A stretch of DNA of 7,647 nt from Candidatus Izemoplasmatales bacterium (lineage in GTDB: Bacteria; Bacillota_I; Bacilli_A; Izemoplasmatales; Hujiaoplasmataceae), in contig JAQWBC010000039.1 in assembly GCA_028707415.1 (NCBI GenBank), forward strand, positions 1-7,647, written 5' to 3'. Every line of letters starts with the position of its first letter. The first letter of the stretch is position 1. The translations under genes were made by a program, and so were the position numbers. The notes beneath the pieces were generated by a model that saw only the letters and a list, made by a program, of their open reading frames with translations, did not search any database and had not been told where the DNA came from. Positions 1 to 5,921 of the stretch are shown piece by piece.

Positions 1-37
1 GATATGTGGAAAATATACTAGTTTCGTTATTTTTTCT

Positions 38-76
38 AGGGTGCGTAAAGTCCATGAAGGGTGCGTAATTGTATCA
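38..76. repeat. Two 11-bp direct repeats 20 bp apart, insertion-element-end-like
   Basis: AGGGTGCGTAA occurs exactly at 38-48 and again at 58-68, offset by 20 bp (two helical turns). The second copy runs into TTGTATCA, ending at 76. Short repeats in tandem at about this spacing, ending in a CA dinucleotide, resemble the multiple terminal transposase-binding repeats of IS21-family elements. If so, the element would extend leftward out of the window. No transposase coding sequence is visible here, so the IS reading is an inference. Alternatively the pair is a regulator binding site. Confidence 0.4.
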
Positions 77-81
77 AAATA
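63..81 (+). repeat. 19-bp direct repeat, copy 1
   Basis: GCGTAATTGTATCAAAATA here matches 1476-1494 (GCGTCATTGTATCAAAATA) at 18 of 19 positions, including an unbroken 14-bp core. The second copy lies inside the 3' end of the membrane-protein gene. The flanks beyond the 19 bp do not match. Possible explanations are an att-like recombination site, a mobile-element end, or a regulator site that happens to fall in coding DNA. Confidence 0.5.
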
Positions 82-129
82 GGTCACCCAACACATATTG
101 AAAGCATAGGTTTGATACAATCTGTATCA
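68..129. repeat. Inverted repeats of TGTATCA half-sites
   Basis: ATTGTATCAAA (68-78) and TTTGATACAAT (111-121) form a perfect 11-bp inverted repeat around a 32-bp centre. The second arm overlaps another perfect dyad, TGATACA-ATC-TGTATCA (113-129), with a 3-bp spacer. Three related half-sites within 60 bp could be an operator for a dimeric regulator, or part of a mobile-element end. The arms are seen directly; the role is not known. Confidence 0.45.
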
Positions 130-130
130 G

Positions 131-160
131 GCCTTTTTCTTTGCAGAAAGGGCTATTTTC
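131..160 (+). terminator. Probable intrinsic terminator of an upstream element
   Basis: GCCTTTTTCT (131-140) can pair with AGAAAGGGC (145-153), with one bulged T and one G-U pair, around a TTGC loop. TATTTTCT follows. This is a plausible rho-independent terminator for transcription entering from the left edge. The stem is only moderately GC-rich, so I rate it as probable rather than certain. Confidence 0.4.
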
Positions 161-581
161 TCTTGTCTACCAGAATTGTGGAGACCCATAGTAACCTAAA
201 TTATTGATATTTATAGGTATAGTTCTAATTTTAACACGGGATATGAAGAGCGCCACTTACCGAATGCGATTAATGGCACTTTTTTGATGGTGGGTTGAAA
301 TCTATCACTGATGCAGAATGACGGATTTTTAGGGATTCTTAAAAGTTCTGATGATGGAATGCGAATAGCGTAATAAATCATCGATTTCTTTCCGATGAAT
401 GTTATTCAAGACGTATTCGAGATATTGAATTAAAATCGTTTTTAATCCGTGGATTTGTTTGGATTTTGTAGAATAGAATGTTTTACTATTTATCTTGACT
501 GAAAACACCTAAACCAACCAAGAAAAAGTTAATGATAACTCAGTATAAAGACGTTAATTAAATACATCTTCCCTAGCAAAA

Positions 582-592
582 TGTATATAATA
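582..592 (+). promoter_or_regulatory. Weak promoter candidate (-10 box) for the YwaF-like gene
   Basis: TGTATATAATAG contains a perfect TATAAT (586-591). No good TTGACA-like box lies 16-18 bp upstream. A second TATAAT lies at 647-652, also without a -35. Either could start the mRNA of the gene beginning at 685. The spacer is so AT-rich that chance matches are likely. Confidence 0.3.
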
Positions 593-684
593 GTAAAATC
601 GATGTGAAGAAATTGTAAAGATAAAACCATATAAAACTGTGTATATTATAATAATAACGGGATTATAGTGAGCAGGTGATTACT

Positions 685-1518
685 ATGACGTTGTTAGATC
701 AAATCATGAGTTTTCTTGATGGAGAAATGGCCCGCCCCGTACCATATCAATCAATCGACATCAGTTGGTTTCATTACTTAGCTTTGACAATCACTCTGAT
801 CGCAACCGTGATTGCTGTGATTCGACTGAAAAACGCCAACGATCTAAAAATCAGGCGGTTTTTACTTTCGTTCTCGGGATTGCTACTGACATTCGAAGTG
901 TACAAACAACTCATTTTCAGTTTTCAGGCAAATTGGGATTATCAGTGGTACGCATTCCCTTTCCAATTCTGTTCTACACCGATGTATGTCGCCCTTTTTG
1001 CGGGACTGACAAAAAACATAAAAATTCAACAAGCTTTAATCAACTTTTTAGGTACATATGGACTATTTGCCGGACTAGCGGCCATGATTTATCCAAATGA
1101 CGTGTTTGTTTCTACCATCGGCATCAATATCCAGACGATGGTACATCACGGAGCGATGATGGTTGTTGGCACCGCACTTCTCGTTAATAGAGTCCCACTT
1201 AAACCCTCATCAATCATCGGAGCAACCACTGTCTTTTTGATTCTAGTGACAATTGCAATTTTACTTAACTTTGCTCATAACACATGGATTGTCGATGGCA
1301 CCTTTAACATGTTCTTCATCAACCCTCAATATCAAAATCATTTACCCGTCTTAAAATTAATCGAACCACATGTTCCTCACTTTTTGTTCGTTATTATCTA
1401 TACCATTGGGTTCATAATAGTTGCCTTTTTGGTGCTTCTAATCGGGATTGTAACCAAGAACCTAAGTTTAGAAAAGCGTCATTGTATCAAAATAACGCCG
1501 AGAATCGCTACAAAATAA
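685..1518 (+). CDS. YwaF/TMEM164-family seven-helix membrane protein
   Basis: This is an integral membrane protein of 277 residues. I chose ATG 685 because AGGTGAT (674-680) gives a ribosome binding site 4-5 nt upstream. The GTG at 676 (280 aa) lies inside that site. About seven hydrophobic helices are visible, near residues 30-47, 59-77, 90-107, 116-135, 152-168, 175-196 and 231-257. The FQFCSTPMY segment (Cys96), the GTYGLFAGL helix, a His-His pair (154-155) and a loop rich in Asn and Pro before the last helix match the layout of the YwaF/TIGR02206 family. That family is related to TMEM164, for which lipid acyltransferase activity with a catalytic Cys has been reported. The family call is good; acyltransferase function in this bacterial protein is inference. 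The gene is transcribed alone, with its own terminator. Its tail contains a 19-bp repeat shared with the upstream region. Confidence 0.8.
   Translation: MTLLDQIMSFLDGEMARPVPYQSIDISWFHYLALTITLIATVIAVIRLKNANDLKIRRFLLSFSGLLLTFEVYKQLIFSFQANWDYQWYAFPFQFCSTPMYVALFAGLTKNIKIQQALINFLGTYGLFAGLAAMIYPNDVFVSTIGINIQTMVHHGAMMVVGTALLVNRVPLKPSSIIGATTVFLILVTIAILLNFAHNTWIVDGTFNMFFINPQYQNHLPVLKLIEPHVPHFLFVIIYTIGFIIVAFLVLLIGIVTKNLSLEKRHCIKITPRIATK
1476..1494 (+). repeat. 19-bp direct repeat, copy 2, inside the 3' end of the membrane-protein gene
   Basis: This is the partner of the copy at 63-81, differing only at the fifth base. It encodes part of the hydrophilic C-terminal tail (around HCIKIT), after the last membrane helix, where the sequence is under little structural constraint. 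Direct repeats on both sides of a gene can mark a past insertion or a cassette boundary, but no integrase is present in the window. Confidence 0.5.
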
Positions 1519-1525
1519 AAAAGTT

Positions 1526-1573
1526 AAAAAAATGTTAGTAGACACAAAAAAAGTGTTTAGTAACATTTTTTAT
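1526..1573 (+). terminator. Intrinsic terminator after the YwaF-like gene
   Basis: AATGTTAGTAGACAC (1531-1545) pairs with GTGTTTAGTAACATT (1553-1567) around a seven-A loop, with a single G-G mismatch and one G-U pair. The A-run before and T-run after extend the stem and supply the U-tract. It starts 8 nt after the stop codon. The symmetry of A-tract and T-tract means it could also act on the opposite strand. Confidence 0.85.
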
Positions 1574-2067
1574 TATTGTTCTGTTTTTTGACCTACAATC
1601 TCGTCAAAATATGCATTTTTCAAGAAATGAGTGATTAAATATTGTTTATAACTTTGAGAATGCTCATATTAGAAATAAACAGACTTTGGAAAGTCTTGTT
1701 ATCTCAAGTTGGCTCATTAACTAATGCTTACGCCATAATTCCTTGACTGTTTGAGATTATAATTGGTTTGTTTCTGCTTTTGAACAAAGGCGACGTTTTT
1801 TTTAGATATTCACACTTCGTCTCAAGCGTTTCACTTTAAGTTCAAAACTTTGAGGAGTATCATTGAATGATTTGGGAAATTGTCACACTGGTTTCTTTCA
1901 ATAGTCTTTTGGTGTTTGAAAGATATGATCTTATCCATGTAGTCGATATTGGGAATCACCTCTCTGTCGATTATCCCAATTTTATTAATGTCTACTGTTT
2001 TTGAATCATTTCAGTTTGTTGCTTTTTCTTGTCAATAAACGAAATGAAAAGAGAAAATTTAAATTAT
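1574..2067. other. Gene-less spacer with many inverted repeats
   Basis: No supported gene lies here. The longest open stretch is 59 codons on the minus strand (1834-2010), without a convincing start. Inverted repeats are frequent. They include a hairpin at 1678-1700 (AACAGACTTT/AAAGTCTTGTT, one bulge), nested arms at 1701-1707/1751-1757, 1710-1713/1732-1735 and 1715-1719/1722-1726, a 13-bp dyad at 1859-1871, and arms at 1894-1901/1916-1923. Further arms lie near 1948-1980 (ATTGGGA/TCCCAAT). A run of eight T lies at 1796-1803. The left part could encode a structured RNA; the whole could also be decayed sequence. I see no clear terminator for the acyltransferase gene that ends at 2068. Confidence 0.5.
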
Positions 2068-2775
2068 TCAGAGTTCAGAAGGATATATTTTTGCCATTTT
2101 ATTGAGAATTATACGAAATTGTTCTGCTATCTGCTTGCGATTTTTGGTATTAGAAAAATTGGCAAGGGTATAGGCTTTTCCAATCAGTATTTGCCCATAT
2201 TTTCGATGATAGTACAACGGGATAATGGGAATATGTGTGCCGGTTTTTTTGAAAAACTGATAAGCAAGATAAACAAAACCGGAATGAAAAGATCTGATTT
2301 CATCCTTATATCCACCCGAACTATCTTCGGGAAAAATGACAATTGAATTTTGGTGGCGCAGATGCTCAAGACTATTCTCGATGGTTTCTCGGACTCGAAT
2401 GTCAGGATAAGTTGCGACAAGATGAACTCCATTATACAATATTTTGGAAATCAATCCAAAGAGAGTTGCCAAAATAAAAGAACATAGTTTGCTATACTTA
2501 AGTTTTTTTCTGTAAAAGGTCTGATATAAGTAGCTCCACCGTGATGAATAATTTTCCATCATTTGATGGGCTCCCCACGGCACTAAAATTTTGGGAAAAT
2601 AAATATTGAGGGAAATTGGACCAGCCGCCCCACAATGATTAGCGATAAAAATCGCGGTGTTGGGAAGTGGTTCTTTGGAACTGATAATATCGGGAGCCTT
2701 TCTGAAGGTTCTAATGACGCTTTTTACAAAACGTATGAACCAATTATGTTTGGAAATCGAAGTAATTTTTTTCAC
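2068..2775 (-). CDS. PlsC-like lysophospholipid acyltransferase, variant H-box
   Basis: This is a protein of 235 residues if it starts at GTG 2775. I prefer that start because GGAGG (2788-2784) lies 8 nt before it. The ATG at 2790 (240 aa) overlaps that ribosome binding site and has no site of its own. The LPLAT/PlsC domain is seen from an N-box FIANH (His47), the FPEDSSGGY segment (Glu150) that replaces the usual FPEG, FHSGFVYLA in the place of the usual F..G...LA, and HIPIIPLYYH matching the fourth motif. The canonical HX4D aspartate is replaced by Gly52 (NHCGAAGP). I recall a Firmicutes subfamily with a similar NHxGxxGP box and a following YFP..PW segment, so this may be a subfamily trait rather than decay. 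The likely role is acyl transfer to a lysophospholipid or related acceptor at the membrane, but substrate and activity are uncertain. The gene stands alone and ends in TGA. Confidence 0.8.
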   Translation of the reverse strand: MKKITSISKHNWFIRFVKSVIRTFRKAPDIISSKEPLPNTAIFIANHCGAAGPISLNIYFPKILVPWGAHQMMENYSSRWSYLYQTFYRKKLKYSKLCSFILATLFGLISKILYNGVHLVATYPDIRVRETIENSLEHLRHQNSIVIFPEDSSGGYKDEIRSFHSGFVYLAYQFFKKTGTHIPIIPLYYHRKYGQILIGKAYTLANFSNTKNRKQIAEQFRIILNKMAKIYPSEL

Positions 2776-2783
2776 TGATTCGG

Positions 2784-2788
2784 CCTCC
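2784..2788 (-). promoter_or_regulatory. Ribosome binding site that decides the GTG start
   Basis: GGAGG on the minus strand, 8 nt before GTG 2775. It overlaps the ATG at 2790, which therefore probably is not the start codon. The resulting N-terminus begins with two lysines, a common pattern. Confidence 0.65.
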
Positions 2789-2888
2789 ATTATTTTTTAT
2801 TAGAATATAAAAGCCTATTTAACAAATTTATTATTTTTTAGGAATTTATCAATATTTTAGTGTATCCTTGTTAAAGCTCTTTTCTTTA

Positions 2889-2897
2889 ATTATATCA
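2889..2897 (-). promoter_or_regulatory. Extended -10 promoter for the acyltransferase gene
   Basis: Read on the minus strand this is TGATATAAT, a perfect TATAAT with the TG of an extended -10 element one base before it. No -35 box is evident, which extended -10 promoters tolerate. Transcription would begin near 2882, giving a leader of roughly 105 nt before the GTG at 2775. Confidence 0.45.
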
Positions 2898-3108
2898 TTT
2901 TTCTCGAGGAAATCGGGTGATTGTTGGGATTGATTATGATTTGATGGTTATCGTTTCGTTTGGTCATGCCCAAGTGATTATTGATTGTAAGCTAGAAAAG
3001 AAGTAGAAATGGCAAATATATCGAAGCACGCTAATATCCAAACAATCATAAAGCAACATTATGAGAACCATATTCGAAAAGAAGAACAGTGAATATTCGC
3101 TGAAGATA

Positions 3109-3137
3109 TTGAATATATTGAAGCATAGATATATAAT
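3109..3137 (+). promoter_or_regulatory. Sigma-A-type promoter of the channel gene
   Basis: TTGAAT (3109-3114), 17 bp, then TATAAT (3132-3137): a perfect -10, a 4 of 6 -35 and ideal spacing. Transcription would start near 3144, leaving a leader of about 86 nt before the start codon at 3230. Confidence 0.6.
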
Positions 3138-3155
3138 TTAAACACAAATACATCA

Positions 3156-3225
3156 AATCCGTACCAATCGCTTCAAATGATTGACTTGGGAAGACGATAA
3201 AGCACATACGGATATTTCGAGGAGA
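3156..3225 (+). promoter_or_regulatory. Potentially structured mRNA leader of the channel gene
   Basis: ATCCGTA (3157-3163) and TACGGAT (3207-3213) are perfectly complementary, and the stem can be lengthened past a one-base bulge (AAAT with ATTT). Inside it CAATC (3165-3169) pairs with GATTG (3179-3183), or alternatively CCAA (3164-3167) with TTGG (3186-3189). The closing stem ends just before the GAGGAGA ribosome binding site (3219-3225). This layout would suit translational control, but I match it to no known riboswitch class. Confidence 0.35.
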
Positions 3226-3229
3226 TAAC

Positions 3230-5077
3230 ATGAAACTATCACACAAAATTCGTTACTTTGTCGACCAATTTTTGTCTAAAGGAACTTTCGCAATCGTAAT
3301 GATGCTTTCTATCGTCACCTTCACAGCCGTAATTCTGATTGGGTTACTGTCGTATTTCTTTTCCGGTGGAGAGACTACGGTTTTTGAAACATTATGGATC
3401 AGTCTGATGCAGACATTGGATGCGGGGAACCTTTCCAATGTCGATGGATCAATTTGGTATGTCCTTTTGATGACTGTTGCGACAATCGTCGGAATATTTA
3501 TTACAAGCATGCTCATCAGTGTTCTTTCAAACGGTTTCCAAAAAAAGCTTGAGAATATGCAAAAGGGGACATCACTTGTAATCGAAAAAGGACATACCCT
3601 CTTACTTGGTTGGAATGCCAACATCCCGATTATTGTTTCCGAAATTCTCGTTGCCAACGAAAGCGTTAAACATCCGGTTATCGTAATTCTCAGTGAAACC
3701 GATACCCGGTCCGTCATTGACGAACTAAAGGCGACAGTCAAGGATTTCAAGAATACAAAAATCATCGTCAGATGTGGAGAAATCCATTTAAAGGATAATC
3801 TTGAGATGTGTGCGATTGCTTATGCTCGTTCGGTAATTATCGCTGAAAATGACGATGTTGCCAACATAAAGTGCCTTCTTGGCATTAGTCAGACCGCATT
3901 TTTTGCTCCCGAGGCAAACGGCCACGTTACGGCCATCTTTTCCGACATGCAAAATCTTAACGCAGCAAAAAGAATGTGTGGAAATCATCTCGAGGCCATT
4001 CTGCTTTCCGATACGATGAACCGCATTACCGCCCAGACCTGTCTTCAACCAGGGCTGTCATTTATCTATAAAGAATTACTTGATTTCGAAGGGAACGAAT
4101 TCTATTTTTATCAAGATTCTCGACTCGCGAATATGACGATGAAAGAAGTTCTCTGCCTATTTCCTAATGCCGCTGTTTGTGGATTGTTTCACAACGACTT
4201 GCCGAAGATCAATCCACCAATGAATACAGTCATCGCTGATAATGACAAGCTTATCATTATCTGTGAAGACGATGACAAAGCAATTCTAAATAACAATCAT
4301 GAAAATCGATTTCAAGATCAAATTATCAAAATGCCACATAAAGCAAGCCGTAGTTATAGGAAGATTCTTTTCATCGGCTTCAATCCGAATTTGCTGTCTG
4401 TCATTCGCGAAATGTGTCCTTATATCATGGCCGAATCAAACCTAGTTTTTCTCGTTCCTGAAGATACGGATCCAATTCTTCTCGAAACAACTCTCAAGCA
4501 TTGCGAAGTCGGTTTCAAAATCACGAAGGGTATTACTTATTCAAACGATGTTCTTATGCGGCTTGATTATCGCGAACTCGATACAATTGTTGTTGTTGCA
4601 AACTATCCTTTGGATGGAGAGCGGTCCGATTCGGAAACGCTTCTTACCATCATGCATCTAAAGAACATCTTAGAAGAGAAGATGCTTGATATCCCCATCA
4701 TTATCGAAATAGAGAGAATCCAAAATGAACCGGTATTGCAATATGCAAGCATCAATGACTTCATTGTTAGCAATGTTTTATCGAACAAAATGCTTTGTCA
4801 AATTGCTGAGAATCGCCACTTAAACGCTGTATTTTCCGAACTTCTCGACGAAGCTGGGTCTGAAATCTATTTAAAACCCGCAAAACAATACGTCAAGTTG
4901 GACGAACCTGTGGATTTTTATACTGTCGTTGATAGCGCTTCTCTCAAGGGGGAAACCGCGATCGGATATCGATTGAAACGAATCAGTCAAGATGGCGGCG
5001 TCTTTATCAATCCCAATAAAGATGACTTGATTGTCTTTTCGTCAGGAGATTGCGTTGTCATACTGGCAGAAGATTAA
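3230..5077 (+). CDS. CASTOR/POLLUX (DMI1)-like ion channel with RCK domains
   Basis: This is a membrane cation channel of 615 residues whose order of segments follows the plant nuclear channels CASTOR and POLLUX/DMI1. Visible parts are TM1 (about 19-44), a pore helix and filter with LDAGN (63-67; POLLUX has ADAGN), and TM2 (75-100). A linker KKLENMQKG follows, then a first Rossmann-type RCK region starting HTLLLGWN (122-129), an LQPGL...ELLDFEGNEFY segment (272-292), and a second Rossmann region starting KILFIGFN (378-385). The C-terminal part has NDFIVSNVLSNKM (509-521), IYLKPA (546-551) and IGYRL...INP, all recognisable in the plant proteins. A two-TM pore with cytoplasmic RCK gating ring assembling as a tetramer is expected from the family; ion selectivity and ligand are not evident. 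The start is supported by GAGGAGA 4 nt upstream. The gene ends TAA TGA. The methyltransferase follows 125 bp later on the same strand with no terminator between. Confidence 0.9.
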   Translation: MKLSHKIRYFVDQFLSKGTFAIVMMLSIVTFTAVILIGLLSYFFSGGETTVFETLWISLMQTLDAGNLSNVDGSIWYVLLMTVATIVGIFITSMLISVLSNGFQKKLENMQKGTSLVIEKGHTLLLGWNANIPIIVSEILVANESVKHPVIVILSETDTRSVIDELKATVKDFKNTKIIVRCGEIHLKDNLEMCAIAYARSVIIAENDDVANIKCLLGISQTAFFAPEANGHVTAIFSDMQNLNAAKRMCGNHLEAILLSDTMNRITAQTCLQPGLSFIYKELLDFEGNEFYFYQDSRLANMTMKEVLCLFPNAAVCGLFHNDLPKINPPMNTVIADNDKLIIICEDDDKAILNNNHENRFQDQIIKMPHKASRSYRKILFIGFNPNLLSVIREMCPYIMAESNLVFLVPEDTDPILLETTLKHCEVGFKITKGITYSNDVLMRLDYRELDTIVVVANYPLDGERSDSETLLTIMHLKNILEEKMLDIPIIIEIERIQNEPVLQYASINDFIVSNVLSNKMLCQIAENRHLNAVFSELLDEAGSEIYLKPAKQYVKLDEPVDFYTVVDSASLKGETAIGYRLKRISQDGGVFINPNKDDLIVFSSGDCVVILAED

Positions 5078-5080
5078 TGA

Positions 5081-5110
5081 TTTACATTGCATTTTTTACT
5101 ATCGGATAAT
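5081..5110 (+). promoter_or_regulatory. Promoter candidate for the methyltransferase gene
   Basis: TTTACA (5081-5086), 18 bp, GATAAT (5105-5110): five of six consensus bases in each box. Transcription would begin near 5117 and give a leader of about 86 nt. The channel gene may also read through, since no terminator is seen between the two genes. Confidence 0.45.
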
Positions 5111-5202
5111 CTCTATTATTGAATTAAGATCGATGATTCTTTGATTGTTATCTTTATTTAAATGTTTTCCACACGAAAAAAAACATTGAAATCGAGGCGA
5201 TT

Positions 5203-5820
5203 ATGATGCGATTGTTTATTATGTGCTTGTTGTTACGAATAGGAAGCATATTCTCCAAAAAAATGTTCGTTACGAAAGCTCAAAAAATTAATATGAACTC
5301 GAAAACAATTATTCCTTCCCCAATCCTTGATCTCGGCGGAGGTGGTGAAGGCATCATCGGACAGCTTTTTGGAAACCATGTCACCGCGATCGATTTGTAT
5401 CAAGAAGAACTTGACGAAGCTCCCAACGGGCCAATTAAAGTTATCGGTGATGCGCGAAATCTTCCCTTCGGAGATGCGACTTTCGTTTCCATTACGGCTT
5501 TTTACTTTTTCATGTATACTAATACAATTGACCATCTACGAATATTTCAAGAAGTTTATCGTGTTTTACGATCGGGTGGCACATTTATGATCTGGGACAC
5601 CGAAATCAGTCCACAAGGTAGACAAAATAGAAATCTGTTTGTCGTGCCAGTTGAAGTTGAAATGCCTAACAAGAAAATTCAAACGGCTTACGGAACGCCG
5701 TGGAAAGACCGCATTCAAACTCGGGAATTGTTTAGGGCTTTAGGAGTTGAAACTGGTTTCGAAGTGATTGAAGGATCTCAAGATAGGAAGGCATTTTACC
5801 AAGGTTTCCGCAAAAAATAA
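5203..5820 (+). CDS. Class I SAM-dependent methyltransferase
   Basis: This is a Rossmann-fold methyltransferase of 205 residues. Motif I is ILDLGGGGEG (41-50), the acidic ribose-binding position is Asp64 (TAIDLY), the adenine-side segment is GDARNLPF (82-89), and RVLRSGGTFMIWD (120-132) is the post-core strand typical of Methyltransf_11 proteins. Motif I has Glu49 where the third glycine of DxGxGxG is usual. The first 17 residues are hydrophobic with few charges (RLFIMCLLLRIGSIF) and might contact the membrane, although methyltransferases of this type are normally cytosolic. The substrate cannot be told from sequence. The ribosome binding site GAGG (5194-5197) fits ATG 5203 (5 nt) or ATG 5206 (8 nt), so the exact start is ambiguous by one codon. 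A strong terminator follows. Confidence 0.85.
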   Translation: MMRLFIMCLLLRIGSIFSKKMFVTKAQKINMNSKTIIPSPILDLGGGGEGIIGQLFGNHVTAIDLYQEELDEAPNGPIKVIGDARNLPFGDATFVSITAFYFFMYTNTIDHLRIFQEVYRVLRSGGTFMIWDTEISPQGRQNRNLFVVPVEVEMPNKKIQTAYGTPWKDRIQTRELFRALGVETGFEVIEGSQDRKAFYQGFRKK

Positions 5821-5834
5821 ATACTATAAAACGC

Positions 5835-5886
5835 AAAGCCCTATGCAATAAGCCCTTTTTAAGGGATTATTCGTAGGGCTTTTTTT
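5835..5886 (+). terminator. Intrinsic terminator after the methyltransferase gene
   Basis: A long imperfect hairpin: AAAGCCCTA (5835-5843) pairs with TAGGGCTTT, the inner arms AAGCCCTT/AAGGGATT also pair, and a run of T completes it (5879-5886). It starts 14 nt after the stop codon. Confidence 0.85.
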
Positions 5887-5910
5887 AAAAATAAGGGACC
5901 CGAAGGTCCC
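5884..5910 (-). terminator. Intrinsic terminator of the convergent minus-strand gene
   Basis: On the minus strand GGGACC-TTCG-GGTCCC (5910-5895) is a perfect 6-bp stem with a stable UUCG tetraloop, followed by TTATTTTT. It lies 11 nt past the TAA stop of the minus-strand gene, end to end with the terminator of the plus-strand methyltransferase. Confidence 0.88.
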
Positions 5911-5921
5911 ATATTAGAGGA

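Larger units (their letters stand above)
1..684. other. Gene-less 5' region with repeats and control elements
   Basis: No reading frame here has convincing length, a start signal or a recognisable family. The region is AT-rich. It holds the repeat cluster at 38-129, a probable terminator at 131-160 and a weak promoter candidate near 582-592. Between about 160 and 560 I see nothing I can name. The longest open stretch is 64 codons on the minus strand (214-405), with no good start or ribosome binding site. It could be decayed sequence from a mobile element, but that is inference. Confidence 0.6.
2776..3108. other. Spacer between divergent genes
   Basis: This spacer holds the promoter of the leftward acyltransferase. 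I see no supported long gene. Two short plus-strand frames are noted. One has 29 codons from GTG 2917 to TAG 3006, preceded by GAGGA 6 nt upstream. The other has 27 codons from ATG 3009 to TGA 3090-3092, followed in frame by 11 more codons before TAG. They are in different frames and resemble no family I know, so they may be chance frames or remnants of a broken gene. Confidence 0.5.

Noticed and set aside
214..405. 64-codon open stretch on the minus strand (contains FGKWRSSYPV)
   Set aside because: No good start or ribosome binding site and no family I can recognise. A stretch of this length can arise by chance.
765..1100. 111-codon plus-strand frame
   Set aside because: Out-of-frame shadow of the YwaF-like membrane protein, Cys- and Arg-rich without structure.
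1834..2010. 59-codon open stretch on the minus strand, and another frame beside it that would be longer if TGA were Trp
   Set aside because: Two overlapping frames look equally protein-like, neither has a start signal, and the genes in the window use the standard code. It may be decayed sequence, but I cannot name a source.
2029..2346. 105-codon plus-strand frame
   Set aside because: Mostly antisense to the acyltransferase, whose motifs are clear. It has no domain of its own.
3046..3246. 66-codon minus-strand frame overlapping the channel promoter and leader
   Set aside because: It overlaps a good promoter and the ribosome binding site of the opposite gene and has no recognisable homology.
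3253..3765. 170-codon minus-strand frame
   Set aside because: Lies wholly antisense to the channel gene and shows no recognisable motif.
5233..5590. Frames of 100 codons (minus) and 87 codons (plus) within the methyltransferase
   Set aside because: Both are shadows of a gene whose SAM-binding motifs are clear in its own frame.
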